Shown one piece after another: positions 15,709-24,277 of a stretch of 47,413 nt of DNA. How positions within the stretch are numbered: position 1 is the stretch's first letter; every line of letters starts with the position of its first letter. A program made the translations under genes and the position numbers. Origin of the DNA: Ruminococcus_C sp963590855. Its GTDB lineage: Bacteria; Bacillota; Clostridia; Oscillospirales; Ruminococcaceae. The notes under the pieces were generated by a model that was not told the origin of the DNA, made no database searches, and saw nothing but the letters and a program-made list of their open reading frames with translations. The stretch lies in assembly GCA_963590855.1 (NCBI GenBank), contig CAVAQT010000018.1:1-47413 (forward strand). The letters run 5' to 3'.

Positions 15709-16824
15709 ATGCATATTTTACATACAACGCCCAAAACAGACGGCTTTGTCATGCCGGCAGAATTTGACCGGCACCAGGGCTGCCTGATGATCTGGCCGGA
15801 ACGAGGCGATTCCTGGCGCAGCGGCGGATGGCCTGCACGAAAGGCATTCACCGCGGTGGCTTCTGCCATTGCGCAGTCCGAAGCAGTCACCATGCTGGTC
15901 TCACCGGAACAATACGAAACTGCCCGCGCCATGCTGCCGCCGGAGATCCGACTCGTCGAAATGAAAACAGACGATTCCTGGGCAAGAGACATCTGCCCCA
16001 CCTTCGTCCGCCGCGCTGACGGAATGATCCGCGGCATCGACTGGGGCTTTAACGCCTGGGGCGGCCTGGTGGACGGGCTGTATTTTCCCTGGGATCAGGA
16101 CAACCACGCCGCCAGAAAAGTCTGCGACCTGTTCCAGACGGACTGCTATGACAGCCGGGACTTCATCCTGGAGGGCGGCAGCATCCACAGCGACGGCGAG
16201 GGCACGATCCTCACCACAGAGAGCTGTCTGTGCAGCGCCGGGCGAAATCCGGAAATGTCCAAAGAAGCCATTGCGGACAAGCTCTGTGCCATGCTGGGCG
16301 CAGAAAAAGTCCTCTGGCTGCCGCGCGGCATCTACGGCGACGAGACCAACGAACATGTAGACAACATCTGCGCATTCACCGCGCCCGGAAAAGTCGTACT
16401 CGCCTGGACAGACAACCAGAATGATCCGCAGTATGCCCTTTCCAAGGCATGCGCCGACTATCTGGCGCAGCAGACCGATGCAAGGGGCAGAAAGCTCCAG
16501 GTGACACGGCTCCCCATTCCGGAAACGCCGGTGTGCGTCACAGAAGCGGTTTGCAGCGAACTGGATCTCTGGGACGGCGAACCCACCCGGACACCCGGCG
16601 AACGGCTCGCCGCATCCTATGTCAACTTCTACATTGCCAATCAGAGTGTGCTTGTGCCACAGTTCGGCGATCCCATGGACAAGACCGCCTGCGACATCCT
16701 GCGAGAAGCATTCCCAACCAGAACTATCATACCCATTGACGCCGGAGAAATTCTGCTGGGCGGCGGCAATATCCACTGTATCACCCAGCAGATCCCTGCC
16801 GAAAGGAGCGCAGACCATGCGTAA
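15709..16824 (+). CDS. aguA: Agmatine deiminase
   Basis: 371 residues, full length for the agmatine deiminase / peptidyl-arginine-deiminase-like family. It converts agmatine to N-carbamoylputrescine and ammonia. Landmarks are MPAEFDRHQGCLMIWPER, DDSWARDICPTF, the FILEGGSIHSDGEG block, NEHVDNICAF and the catalytic cysteine in LGGGNIHCITQQ. The start is at an AGAGAGGAG site just after a consensus promoter. It overlaps aguB by 8 nt, so the two are translated together. No arginine decarboxylase is in the window, so agmatine must come from elsewhere. Confidence 0.95.
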   Translation: MHILHTTPKTDGFVMPAEFDRHQGCLMIWPERGDSWRSGGWPARKAFTAVASAIAQSEAVTMLVSPEQYETARAMLPPEIRLVEMKTDDSWARDICPTFVRRADGMIRGIDWGFNAWGGLVDGLYFPWDQDNHAARKVCDLFQTDCYDSRDFILEGGSIHSDGEGTILTTESCLCSAGRNPEMSKEAIADKLCAMLGAEKVLWLPRGIYGDETNEHVDNICAFTAPGKVVLAWTDNQNDPQYALSKACADYLAQQTDARGRKLQVTRLPIPETPVCVTEAVCSELDLWDGEPTRTPGERLAASYVNFYIANQSVLVPQFGDPMDKTACDILREAFPTRTIIPIDAGEILLGGGNIHCITQQIPAERSADHA

Positions 16825-17716
16825 AGTTACCGTTGCCGCCATTCAAATGGCATGTACCCCGGATGCCGCAGAAAACCGCCGCACCGCAGAAGCCATGATC
16901 CGCCGGGCAGCTGCCCAGGGCGCACAGATCATCCTGCTGCCGGAATTGTTTGAAACGCCGTATTTCTGTCAGGAGCGCCGCTACGCCTCCTACGAGCTGG
17001 CGACGGCAGTCACCGAAAATCCTGCCATCGCCCAGCTGCGAAAGGTCGCTGCGGAACTACAGGTGGTGCTTCCGGTCAGCTTCTACGAAAAAGCCGGTAC
17101 GGCGCTGTATAATTCCGTGGCGATCATCGACGCAGACGGCGCTGTCCTGGGCGTTTACCGCAAAACGCATATCCCGGACGACCATTTTTATCAGGAAAAA
17201 TTTTACTTTACCCCCGGCGACACCGGCTTCAAGGTGTGGAACACCCGTTATGCCAAGATCGGCGTCGGCATCTGCTGGGATCAGTGGTTCCCGGAAGCCG
17301 CGCGCTGCATGGCACTGAGCGGCGCAGAACTGCTGTTCTATCCCACCGCCATTGGTTCTGAGCCAATCCTGGAAGTGGACAGCGCGCCCCACTGGCAGCG
17401 CTGCATGCAGGGACATGCCGCCGCAAATCTGATGCCGGTCATTGCGGCAAACCGCATCGGCACAGAGACCATCTCCCCTGACGAGGAGAACCAGAACCAG
17501 ACCTCTGCCCTCTCCTTCTACGGCACGTCATTCCTCACAGACGGCACCGGCGCAGTCGTACAGCAGCTGAGCCGGGATACAGCAGGCATCGCAGTCCAGA
17601 CCTATGACCTGGACGAGCTGGAAGAAATGCGCATGAGCTGGGGCGTATTTCGGGACAGACGGCCGGAATATTACCGCGCTATCAGCAGTCCGGCAGCCAT
17701 CGTTTTGCCGAAATAA
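16817..17716 (+). CDS. aguB: N-carbamoylputrescine amidase
   Basis: 299 residues of the nitrilase superfamily, converting N-carbamoylputrescine to putrescine, CO2 and ammonia. The catalytic triad is complete: Glu in LLPELFETPYF, Lys in YRKTHIPDD and Cys in GVGICWDQWFPE. WGVFRDRRPEYY near the C-terminus is typical of AguB. The ATG at 16817 has GAAAGGAG upstream inside aguA. With aguA it forms a two-step route to the polyamine putrescine. Confidence 0.95.
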   Translation: MRKVTVAAIQMACTPDAAENRRTAEAMIRRAAAQGAQIILLPELFETPYFCQERRYASYELATAVTENPAIAQLRKVAAELQVVLPVSFYEKAGTALYNSVAIIDADGAVLGVYRKTHIPDDHFYQEKFYFTPGDTGFKVWNTRYAKIGVGICWDQWFPEAARCMALSGAELLFYPTAIGSEPILEVDSAPHWQRCMQGHAAANLMPVIAANRIGTETISPDEENQNQTSALSFYGTSFLTDGTGAVVQQLSRDTAGIAVQTYDLDELEEMRMSWGVFRDRRPEYYRAISSPAAIVLPK

Positions 17717-18060
17717 CCGTTTTGTTACCAATATTTCATTTTGGATATTCCAGGTATTGGTATTCTATAGCCCGAAAAATTGTGCAGAATAGGCGTGTGC
17801 GCCCTTACGTTTTTGTGCAGTGCGCCGAAAATTCGACACTTTTTTCAAACCGGGCGTCAAATTCATTGACAGCAGCAGAAAACATCGGTATAATAAATAG
17901 TGGATTCATGACAAATCGATTACAATCGGCAAGAGATTTTTGTCGAATTGATACGAACGCAAAGGACGGCGGCAGCAGCGAAATGCACAGAGAGCCGCCC
18001 AAAAGGTCATGCCCGTCTCCCGACCAGCAATGACCCCTGACACGAAAGGACGTGAAACCA
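17717..18060 (+). other. Intergenic region and long leader of the C39 gene
   Basis: 344 bp without a gene. It holds a weak hairpin (TACCAATA 17726-17733 with TATTGGTA 17755-17762) and a consensus promoter (17866-17894), then a leader of about 160 nt. The leader contains complementary blocks (GGCGGC near 17970 with GCCGCC near 17996) that suggest folding. An ACGCAAAGGAC stretch recalls GEMM riboswitches but lacks their other conserved parts. Confidence 0.5.
17866..17894 (+). promoter_or_regulatory. Promoter of the C39 peptidase gene
   Basis: TTGACA (17866-17871), 17-nt spacer, TATAAT (17889-17894): full consensus in both boxes. Confidence 0.85.
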
Positions 18061-19920
18061 ATGGCGCAACCGATGCGCAAAATCTTCCTCGCGGCAGCAA
18101 GCGGACTGCTGGCATCGCTTCTGATCGGTGCTGTATCTGCTTCCGCAGAGGAAAACGTGCAGGAAAACACCCTGCATCTGAATCGATTTATTGTCACAGA
18201 CAGCGGAAACCGCGTGTTGACCGGAAGCTGTGACGCAGACCAGATCACACAGACCGGCTGGTATGTTTCGGACGACGACAGCCTTTACTATTATTACAGC
18301 GACGGCAGCTGTGCACAGGAAGAGATCACCCTGGAGGACGGCTTTACTTATCTGTTCGCTTCTGACGGTGCACTCCGCACCGGATGGCAGACCGTAAACG
18401 GAAAGCGGTATTACTACGATGCCGAAGTGGGAAAGCCTGTTTTCGGATGGCTGAACTATCACGACTCCCTGTACTACATTGACGAGAACATCGGCAAGCT
18501 GACCGGAGTACAGATGGTCGGCAGCACACCATACACCTTTGACGAATACGGATGTGTCCAGACCGGATGGATCTCTTACGAGGACGGCTCGCTGTATCTC
18601 TACAACGACGACGCATCCGTTTATACCGGATGGCAGACCACCGATGACGGTACATATTACTTCACCGCAGACAAGGGTGCAGTTTCCGGAGTCAACACCA
18701 TTGATGGAAAGCTCTATGACTTCTCCGCGGACAAGCTTCTCCAGACCGGATGGATCACCACCGATGCCGGCACCATGTGGGCTGACGCAGACGGCGTCAT
18801 TGCCACAGGCATGACTGTCATCGACGGAAAGACCTATTGCTTTACCAACCAGGGCATCCTGCGGAGTGGCACTTTCACCGAAAACGGCGCGATCTACTAT
18901 GCCGGAGAGGACGGCGTTCTGCTGACCGGGCTTCAGGCAGTGGGCAACGGATTCAGCTACTTCGATCCGGAAACCGGCGCAATGCAAACCGGATGGGTCA
19001 CCATCGGAAGCACACGCTTCTACTTTGATCCCAGCAACGGCATGCTCCGCACCGGATGGATGGACACCGAGGACGGCAAGCTGTACCTCACAGAGCACGG
19101 CGTTCTCACTGGTGCGCAGACCATTGACGGCGTTGTCTATGGCTTCGATCCCACCACAGGCGTTCTGCTGAAAGAATGGCAGACTCTGAACGGAAAGCTG
19201 TACTATTTCAGTCCCACTGACGGCAGCGCGCTTTCCGGTTGGGTAAACCGGGATGACAGCAAGGTCTATCTGACAGAATCCGGCGCAGCAGCTTCGGGTC
19301 TGACAGAGATCTCCGGCAACACCTATTATTTTGATCCCACTACATTTGCCATGCAGACCGGATGGATCACCATCGGCGATACATCCCGTTACTTTGATCC
19401 GGAGACTGGCATTCTCAAGGAGACCGGACACGAACCGGTTCAGCTGAATGTGGTAGACTACAAGCAGTTTGACACACGCTGGAGCAATAAGGTCATCAAC
19501 TATTCCACCATCGGCAAGGTCGGCTGTGTTACCACGGCACTGGCAATGAAGTATTCTTACCAGACCGGCACAAGCACCACACCGGACAAGATGGTATCCA
19601 AGCTCACCTACAGCAGTGACAACCTGATCTGGTCTTCCTGCGAAAAGCTGGGCTATCATGTGGACACCCTGAGCTGCAGCATTACACAGAGCATCATGCA
19701 GCAGATCTACGATCAGCTGCTGAACAACACTCCGGTAGTGATCGGTGCAAAGAAATCCAACGGCAGCCAGCATTATGTCCTGGTTACCGGATATACCGGC
19801 TCGAAGGGCACTTCCTTCTCTGCCGAGAACTTTATCATCAACGATCCGGGTTCCAGCAAGCGCACAAAGCTCAGCGAATACCTGGCTCTGTTCCCCACAC
19901 TCTACAAACTCATCTATTAG
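18061..19920 (+). CDS. Secreted C39-type cysteine peptidase with cell-wall-binding repeats
   Basis: 619 residues. Signal peptide (IFLAAASGLLASLLIGAVSA, cleavage near SASAEE), then about 18 degenerate ~20-residue repeats (about residues 60-460) of the choline/glucan-binding type with TGW, YYF and FDP words (TGWQTVNGKRYYYD, TGWVTIGSTRFYFDP). A papain-like Peptidase_C39_2 domain (about 465-619) follows, with the catalytic Cys in VGCVTTALAM, His in SQHYVLVTGY and Asp in INDPGS. It should stick to the cell surface or to extracellular glucans and cleave an unknown peptide. It lacks the ABC exporter seen in bacteriocin C39 proteins. The ATG at 18061 follows GAAAGGA; an in-frame GTG lies 9 nt upstream. 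Confidence 0.9.
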   Translation: MAQPMRKIFLAAASGLLASLLIGAVSASAEENVQENTLHLNRFIVTDSGNRVLTGSCDADQITQTGWYVSDDDSLYYYYSDGSCAQEEITLEDGFTYLFASDGALRTGWQTVNGKRYYYDAEVGKPVFGWLNYHDSLYYIDENIGKLTGVQMVGSTPYTFDEYGCVQTGWISYEDGSLYLYNDDASVYTGWQTTDDGTYYFTADKGAVSGVNTIDGKLYDFSADKLLQTGWITTDAGTMWADADGVIATGMTVIDGKTYCFTNQGILRSGTFTENGAIYYAGEDGVLLTGLQAVGNGFSYFDPETGAMQTGWVTIGSTRFYFDPSNGMLRTGWMDTEDGKLYLTEHGVLTGAQTIDGVVYGFDPTTGVLLKEWQTLNGKLYYFSPTDGSALSGWVNRDDSKVYLTESGAAASGLTEISGNTYYFDPTTFAMQTGWITIGDTSRYFDPETGILKETGHEPVQLNVVDYKQFDTRWSNKVINYSTIGKVGCVTTALAMKYSYQTGTSTTPDKMVSKLTYSSDNLIWSSCEKLGYHVDTLSCSITQSIMQQIYDQLLNNTPVVIGAKKSNGSQHYVLVTGYTGSKGTSFSAENFIINDPGSSKRTKLSEYLALFPTLYKLIY

Positions 19921-19965
19921 TTTTTTGAACACCATCGATTTTACAATACAACTTCTTTTGAATCT

Positions 19966-20078
19966 GCCGTCACCACAGGGGTGACGAGCTCCCGGTTCGG
20001 GAGTGACACTACATCTTCGTATGACACAATGAAATAACAGCATTGTTCCTCGCGGCGTTACGTCTGCGGGGATTTTTG
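19966..20078 (+). ncRNA. Candidate structured RNA or 3' UTR with terminator
   Basis: Four consecutive hairpins: GTCACC/GGTGAC, CTCCCG/CGGGAG (19989-20003), ACAATG/CATTGT (about 20026-20045), and a terminator stem (20048-20053 with 20066-20071) followed by ATTTTTG. Such compact serial pairing is more than a simple terminator needs. No clear promoter is visible just upstream, so it may be the 3' UTR of the C39 gene. I cannot match it to a known RNA family. Confidence 0.4.
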
Positions 20079-20082
20079 TTTG

Positions 20083-20254
20083 GGCAATACCGCACAAAGA
20101 TTGTGCGACAGATGCGTCGTCAAATTTTTCGTCAGATGAAACAAAAAGCGGAGTGAATACTTGATGTATTCACGAGCATTTTTGTGAAATATGACGGGAA
20201 ATTTGCAAGCAGATGGCGTGCAAAGTCGCCAGACACTCTTTGTGCGGTATTGCC
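20083..20254. repeat. 172-bp palindromic MITE-like element
   Basis: The ends are perfect 18-bp inverted repeats (GGCAATACCGCACAAAGA at 20083-20100 and its complement at 20237-20254). Inside, CGTCA/TGACG and a central GTGAATAC/GTATTCAC hairpin continue the palindrome. The element is flanked on both sides by TTTG (20079-20082 and 20255-20258), a possible 4-bp target duplication. It has no transposase gene. Sequence from 20259 to 20380 shows no gene. Confidence 0.7.
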
Positions 20255-20382
20255 TTTGTCCTGCTGCCACAAAGCCCTGGGCAGACAAGATTGCTTTTAT
20301 AGTGCATCGCTCAGGGCGCACAGAATCGCCTCTGTCAGCGTTTCGGTATGTCAGCTGTGTCTTTCCCTACCCATAACAAAAC

Positions 20383-20418
20383 CGCCCGATACAAGCCATA
20401 TCATGCTTGTATCGGGCG
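20383..20418 (-). terminator. Terminator of the oad operon
   Basis: CGCCCGATACAAGC (20383-20396) pairs perfectly with 20405-20418. On the minus strand it is followed by GGTTTTGTT. It lies about 55 nt after the oadB stop. Confidence 0.85.
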
Positions 20419-20471
20419 ATTGTCTGAAAGTCTATTTCATACGGATGATACGAAACAGCCTTTGCGATATT

Positions 20472-21698
20472 TTACTTAAACACTGCCAGCAGGAAACCAG
20501 CTGCAATTGCAGAACCGATAACGCCAGCTACGTTCGGACCCATTGCGTGCATCAGCAGGAAGTTGGACGGATTTGCCTTCTGGCCAACCTTCTGGGAAAC
20601 ACGGGCAGCCATCGGCACTGCGGATACACCGGCAGAACCGATCAGCGGATTCACCTTGCCACCTGTAACGATATACATAACTTTACCGCCGAGCAAACCG
20701 CCAACAGTGGAGAAGCCAAACGCCAGCAGTCCCAGAACCACGATCTTCAGGGTATTCAGGGTCAGGAACGAAGATGCAACGGTAGTCGCACCAACAGAAA
20801 TGCCCAGAAAAACAGTAACGATGTTCATCAGCGCATTCTGTACGGTATCAGACAAACGCTCTGTCACACCACATTCACGCCACAGGTTTCCCAGCATCAG
20901 ACAACCAATCAGCGGAGCAGTGGACGGCAGCAGCAGGATAACCACCAGAGAAACCACGATCGGGAAAATGATCTTCTCGGTCTTGGAGACCTGACGAGCC
21001 ATTTCCATCTTAACTTCCCGTTCTTTCTTGGTGGTCAGCAGCTTCATCAGCGGCGGCTGGATCATCGGAATCAGCGCCATATAGGAGTATGCTGCAATGG
21101 CGATCGGTCCCAGCAATTCCGGCGCCAACTTACTGGTCAGGAAGATGGCTGTCGGGCCGTCTGCACCGCCGATGATACCGATGGATGCTGCCTGATTGCC
21201 GTCAAAGCCCAGACAAACTGCACCAAAGAACGCCAGGAATACACCCATCTGTGCAGCTGCACCCAGAAGCAGGTTTTTCGGGCTGGACAACAGCGGGCCA
21301 AAGTCCGTCATGGCCCCGATGCCCAAGAAGATCAGGGACGGATACAGACCGGACTTGACACCAATATACAGGATATCCAGCAAACCGCCGTTTGCCATAA
21401 TATGTCCGTAACTGTGATAATATTCGCCGCCTTCTTCCAGGAACGCATTCCACAGCTCCGGATGATACAAGGCATTGGCGGAGCTTGCACCGTCTACGAA
21501 AAAGTTGGAGACGTTGACCAGCAGGCAGCCGAAAGCGATACCCACCAGCAGCAGCGGTTCAAACTGCTTTTTGATGCCCAGGTACAGCAGCAGACAGGAA
21601 ACTGCGATCATCACGAGATTCTTCCAGCCGCCGTCAGCGAAGAAACTGACAAAACCAGAATCGTTCAGCAGATTCTGAAGGGTTTCAAGCATATTCAT
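20472..21698 (-). CDS. oadB: Na+-translocating decarboxylase beta subunit
   Basis: 408 residues, highly hydrophobic with about 10 membrane spans. This is the Na+ channel and carboxybiotin decarboxylase subunit of the oxaloacetate/methylmalonyl-CoA decarboxylase family. The signature GIIGGADGPTAIFLTSKLAP, with the conserved Asp, is intact, as is PIAIAAYSYMALIPMIQPP. It uses decarboxylation energy to export Na+ across the membrane. GGAGGGG precedes the ATG. Last gene of the four-gene operon. Confidence 0.95.
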   Translation of the reverse strand: MNMLETLQNLLNDSGFVSFFADGGWKNLVMIAVSCLLLYLGIKKQFEPLLLVGIAFGCLLVNVSNFFVDGASSANALYHPELWNAFLEEGGEYYHSYGHIMANGGLLDILYIGVKSGLYPSLIFLGIGAMTDFGPLLSSPKNLLLGAAAQMGVFLAFFGAVCLGFDGNQAASIGIIGGADGPTAIFLTSKLAPELLGPIAIAAYSYMALIPMIQPPLMKLLTTKKEREVKMEMARQVSKTEKIIFPIVVSLVVILLLPSTAPLIGCLMLGNLWRECGVTERLSDTVQNALMNIVTVFLGISVGATTVASSFLTLNTLKIVVLGLLAFGFSTVGGLLGGKVMYIVTGGKVNPLIGSAGVSAVPMAARVSQKVGQKANPSNFLLMHAMGPNVAGVIGSAIAAGFLLAVFK

Positions 21699-21711
21699 GA
21701 ATACCCCTCCT

Positions 21712-22104
21712 TTACGCCAGCACGATCAGCGGAGAGCCTGTTTCTACGGTAGTACCCTTGGAGACAACGACCTGTGCAACTGTGCCGTCGTGGGGTGCCA
21801 GGATCTCGTTTTCCATTTTCATTGCTTCCAGAACAACAAGCAGCTGACCTGCCTTGATCTGTTCGCCCTCTTTGACCTCAACGCGAAGAATGTTGCCGGG
21901 CATCGGAGAATTTACCGATTCGCCTGCCTTCAGGTCTACCTTAGCTGCCGGAGCCAGAGCGGGCGCAGCAACCGGAACAGTCTCTGCCGCCGGAGCAGCA
22001 GCCGGAGCCGGGGCACAAGCCTCATATTCGTCCAGCAGGACAGCCTTTCCTGCTTCGACTTCTACTTCATATACTTTGTTATTCAGCGTAACTTTATACT
22101 TCAT
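21712..22104 (-). CDS. Biotin carboxyl carrier subunit of the decarboxylase
   Basis: 130 residues: N-terminal MKYKVTLNNKVYEVEVEAGK, an Ala/Pro-rich hinge (about 40-65), and a biotinyl domain with the biotin-lysine motif EAMKMEN. Carries CO2 as carboxybiotin from the OadA-type subunit to OadB. It is a separate protein here rather than the C-terminal domain of OadA. The ATG at 22104 overlaps the end of oadG by 11 nt, implying coupled translation. Confidence 0.95.
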   Translation of the reverse strand: MKYKVTLNNKVYEVEVEAGKAVLLDEYEACAPAPAAAPAAETVPVAAPALAPAAKVDLKAGESVNSPMPGNILRVEVKEGEQIKAGQLLVVLEAMKMENEILAPHDGTVAQVVVSKGTTVETGSPLIVLA

Positions 22105-22459
22105 CCTCTTTGACCTCCTTGATCGACACGAAGCGCAGTTCATTCAAAGGTGTGTTCAGCTTGTCAGCAACGATCGCCATGATCATGGCTGCTTCCTTAT
22201 CCGGTACATCAAACCGCTTGATATGGCCGGCAGAACCCGGCGCAAGGGGCTTTTCCGGCGCTTCTGCCGGAGCAGCAGCCTTTTCCGCAGCTTTCAGCAC
22301 TTCCGCTTTCTTCGCCTTTGACTTGAACACTGCACCCATAATATACAGTACCAGCATCAGCAGGAGCAGTCCGACGAAAACAACAACATAACCAAAAATG
22401 GCGGTTACGCCTGCCTCGCCGATGCCCATATCTGCTGCACTCATTACATTCAGTGGCAT
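22094..22459 (-). CDS. oadG: Decarboxylase gamma subunit, OadG-like
   Basis: 121 residues: one N-terminal membrane span (about 18-44, ending YIMGAVFKSKAKK), an Ala/Glu/Lys-rich linker and a short C-terminal domain. The gamma subunit anchors and assembles the complex. AAGGAGG precedes the ATG. It is longer than the classic ~80-residue OadG, through the C-terminal domain (DKEAAMIMAIVADKLNTPLN). Confidence 0.85.
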   Translation of the reverse strand: MPLNVMSAADMGIGEAGVTAIFGYVVVFVGLLLLMLVLYIMGAVFKSKAKKAEVLKAAEKAAAPAEAPEKPLAPGSAGHIKRFDVPDKEAAMIMAIVADKLNTPLNELRFVSIKEVKEDEV

Positions 22460-22471
22460 AGCTGTTCCTCC

Positions 22472-23872
22472 TTACATGGCCTCGATGGTATAAACGGCCT
22501 CGTTCTCCTCCTGTGCCTTCCGGTTTTCCAGGAACTTCACAGTCTGATCCGGATAGCAGATATAGCTCATGATATCCTCTTCCGAACGCGCCAGATCGCC
22601 CAGTGCCTTCTTGGCATCTTCAAATTCCTGACCGGTGCGCTTCTGATCCTCGATGCGGCAGTCTACCGGCTTGCCGCCCTCGCCCAGCACCTTCTTCTGG
22701 AGCGCATCGCTGACCGGTGCCGGAGCGATGCCGTACTCACCCTTGATATAGTTCTGGATTTCCTTGGAGATCTGGCGATAGCGCTCGCCCACCAGAACAT
22801 TGGTAACTGCCTGGTTGCCCACCATCTGAGACAGCGGTGTTACCAGCGGCGGATAACCCATATCGGCACGAACCTGCGGAATCTCTGCCAGAGCAGCGTC
22901 AAACTTGTCCATTGCCTTCATATCGGTGAGGTTTGCGATCATGTTGGACAGCATACCGCCCGGCACTTTGTAAACCAGTGCCTGTGCGTCTGTTCCCAAG
23001 CTCTTGGGATTGATCTGACCATTGTCGATATACTTCTGCTTGATGGGCTTGAAGTAGTCGTTGACCTCGTTGAGCAGCTTTTCGTCCAGACCAGTCTCAA
23101 TGCCATACTGCTGGCAGGCATAGAACATGGTCTCGGTGGACGGCTGAGAAGTACCGCCGGAGAAGCAGGAGGTTGCAGTGTCGATGACGTCGATGCCGGA
23201 CTCGATTGCCTTGGTCAGCGTCATATAAGCCATACCGGTGGTGCTGTGGGTGTGGAGGATCAGCGGCATATCGCCGACAGCGTCCTTGATGCCCTTGATG
23301 AGGTGCTCTGCCTCATACGGGGTCATAGTGCCTGCCATATCCTTCAGGCAGATGGTCTGGAAGCCCATGCGCTTGAGCTCCTTGCACATTTCCACATACT
23401 TTTCTACGGTGTGCACCGGGCTCTGGGTATAGCAGATGCAGCCGGATGCAATGGTATTCTTGGTGGCATACTTCATGGTAGCGTTCAGCGCGGTCTCGCA
23501 GTTGCGGAAGTCGTTGAGCGCATCGAAGATACGGATGATGTCGATGCCGTTCTTGATGGAGAGTTCGATGAACTTTTCCACAACGTCATCATGATAGTGC
23601 TTATATCCCAACAGATTCTGTCCGCGCAGCAGCATCTGCAGCTTGTTGTTGGGCAGGTTCTTCCGAAGCTTCCGCAGGCGTTCCCACGGATCTTCGTTCA
23701 GATACCGCAAACAGGAGTCAAATGTTGCACCGCCCCAGCACTCAATGGAATAGTAGCCTGCCTTGTCCATGGTTGGCAGGATGTCTGCATAGTCTGCATA
23801 GGGCAGACGTGTTGCCATGAGAGACTGGTTTGCATCACGCAAAACGGTTTCTGTAAACTGTACTTTTCTCAT
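22472..23872 (-). CDS. oadA: Oxaloacetate decarboxylase alpha / carboxyltransferase subunit
   Basis: 466 residues: HMGL-like TIM barrel (about 5-270) opening MRKVQFTETVLRDANQSLMA, with the metal and substrate loops ECWGGATFDSCLRYL, CLKDMAGTM and LHTHSTTGMA, followed by the conserved carboxylase domain. It transfers the carboxyl group from oxaloacetate (or methylmalonyl-CoA) to biotin. The biotinyl domain is encoded separately. The ATG at 23872 has GAGGAGG upstream. First gene of the operon. A TATACT -10 box lies about 100 nt upstream on the minus strand with only a weak -35. Confidence 0.93.
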   Translation of the reverse strand: MRKVQFTETVLRDANQSLMATRLPYADYADILPTMDKAGYYSIECWGGATFDSCLRYLNEDPWERLRKLRKNLPNNKLQMLLRGQNLLGYKHYHDDVVEKFIELSIKNGIDIIRIFDALNDFRNCETALNATMKYATKNTIASGCICYTQSPVHTVEKYVEMCKELKRMGFQTICLKDMAGTMTPYEAEHLIKGIKDAVGDMPLILHTHSTTGMAYMTLTKAIESGIDVIDTATSCFSGGTSQPSTETMFYACQQYGIETGLDEKLLNEVNDYFKPIKQKYIDNGQINPKSLGTDAQALVYKVPGGMLSNMIANLTDMKAMDKFDAALAEIPQVRADMGYPPLVTPLSQMVGNQAVTNVLVGERYRQISKEIQNYIKGEYGIAPAPVSDALQKKVLGEGGKPVDCRIEDQKRTGQEFEDAKKALGDLARSEEDIMSYICYPDQTVKFLENRKAQEENEAVYTIEAM

Positions 23873-24277
23873 ATAGAACCTCCTCGTCTTTCGACTGTTT
23901 TGTGCCTGCTCCCCGCAGGACTTCCGGCATGCCGCAGCCTTTTCCGGGCGCGACAAAACCTCAACATTCCTAGTATAACACAAAGTGATTTCTTTTTCTA
24001 TAATTTTTCCAAAACTCTTTTCTTTCTTTTGTGTAAACGGTTTTTTTCCTTTGAGAACGAACTGGATTTCGGAGCGCAGCACGCCGAAAAATGCCCGTGT
24101 TCCTTACAATGTTTTGTACAAGATTCCTCCCTGCTGTTTTTCCGCAAAAAACTGCACCGTGCCTGCCCGGACGGATGCATTCCGACGGGTTTGACTTTTC
24201 TGCCGGAATGTGGTATATTGAAGTTAGAAGCCTGCCACCGTACAGCAGATTCCCGGGGCAGAAAGGAGGCATTCGCC
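23873..24277. other. Divergent intergenic region between oadA and the TerB operon
   Basis: 405 bp without a gene. It holds the oadA leader and -10 (TATACT, minus, about 23972-23977), T-rich sequence, and the plus-strand promoter at 24191-24219. Confidence 0.6.
24191..24219 (+). promoter_or_regulatory. Promoter of the TerB-ATPase-helicase operon
   Basis: TTGACT (24191-24196), 17-nt spacer, TATATT (24214-24219). The first gene starts at 24278 behind AAAGGAGG. Confidence 0.75.

Noticed and set aside
17940..18020. Possible GEMM (c-di-GMP) riboswitch from ACGCAAAGGAC
   Set aside because: The other conserved GEMM elements (the GCAAACC-like 5' part and tetraloop-receptor partner) are not found; kept only as an unclassified leader.
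18007..20097. A 696-codon open frame on the minus strand opposite the C39 gene
   Set aside because: It mirrors the repetitive plus-strand gene, shows no family motifs and covers the promoter, leader and 3' structures.
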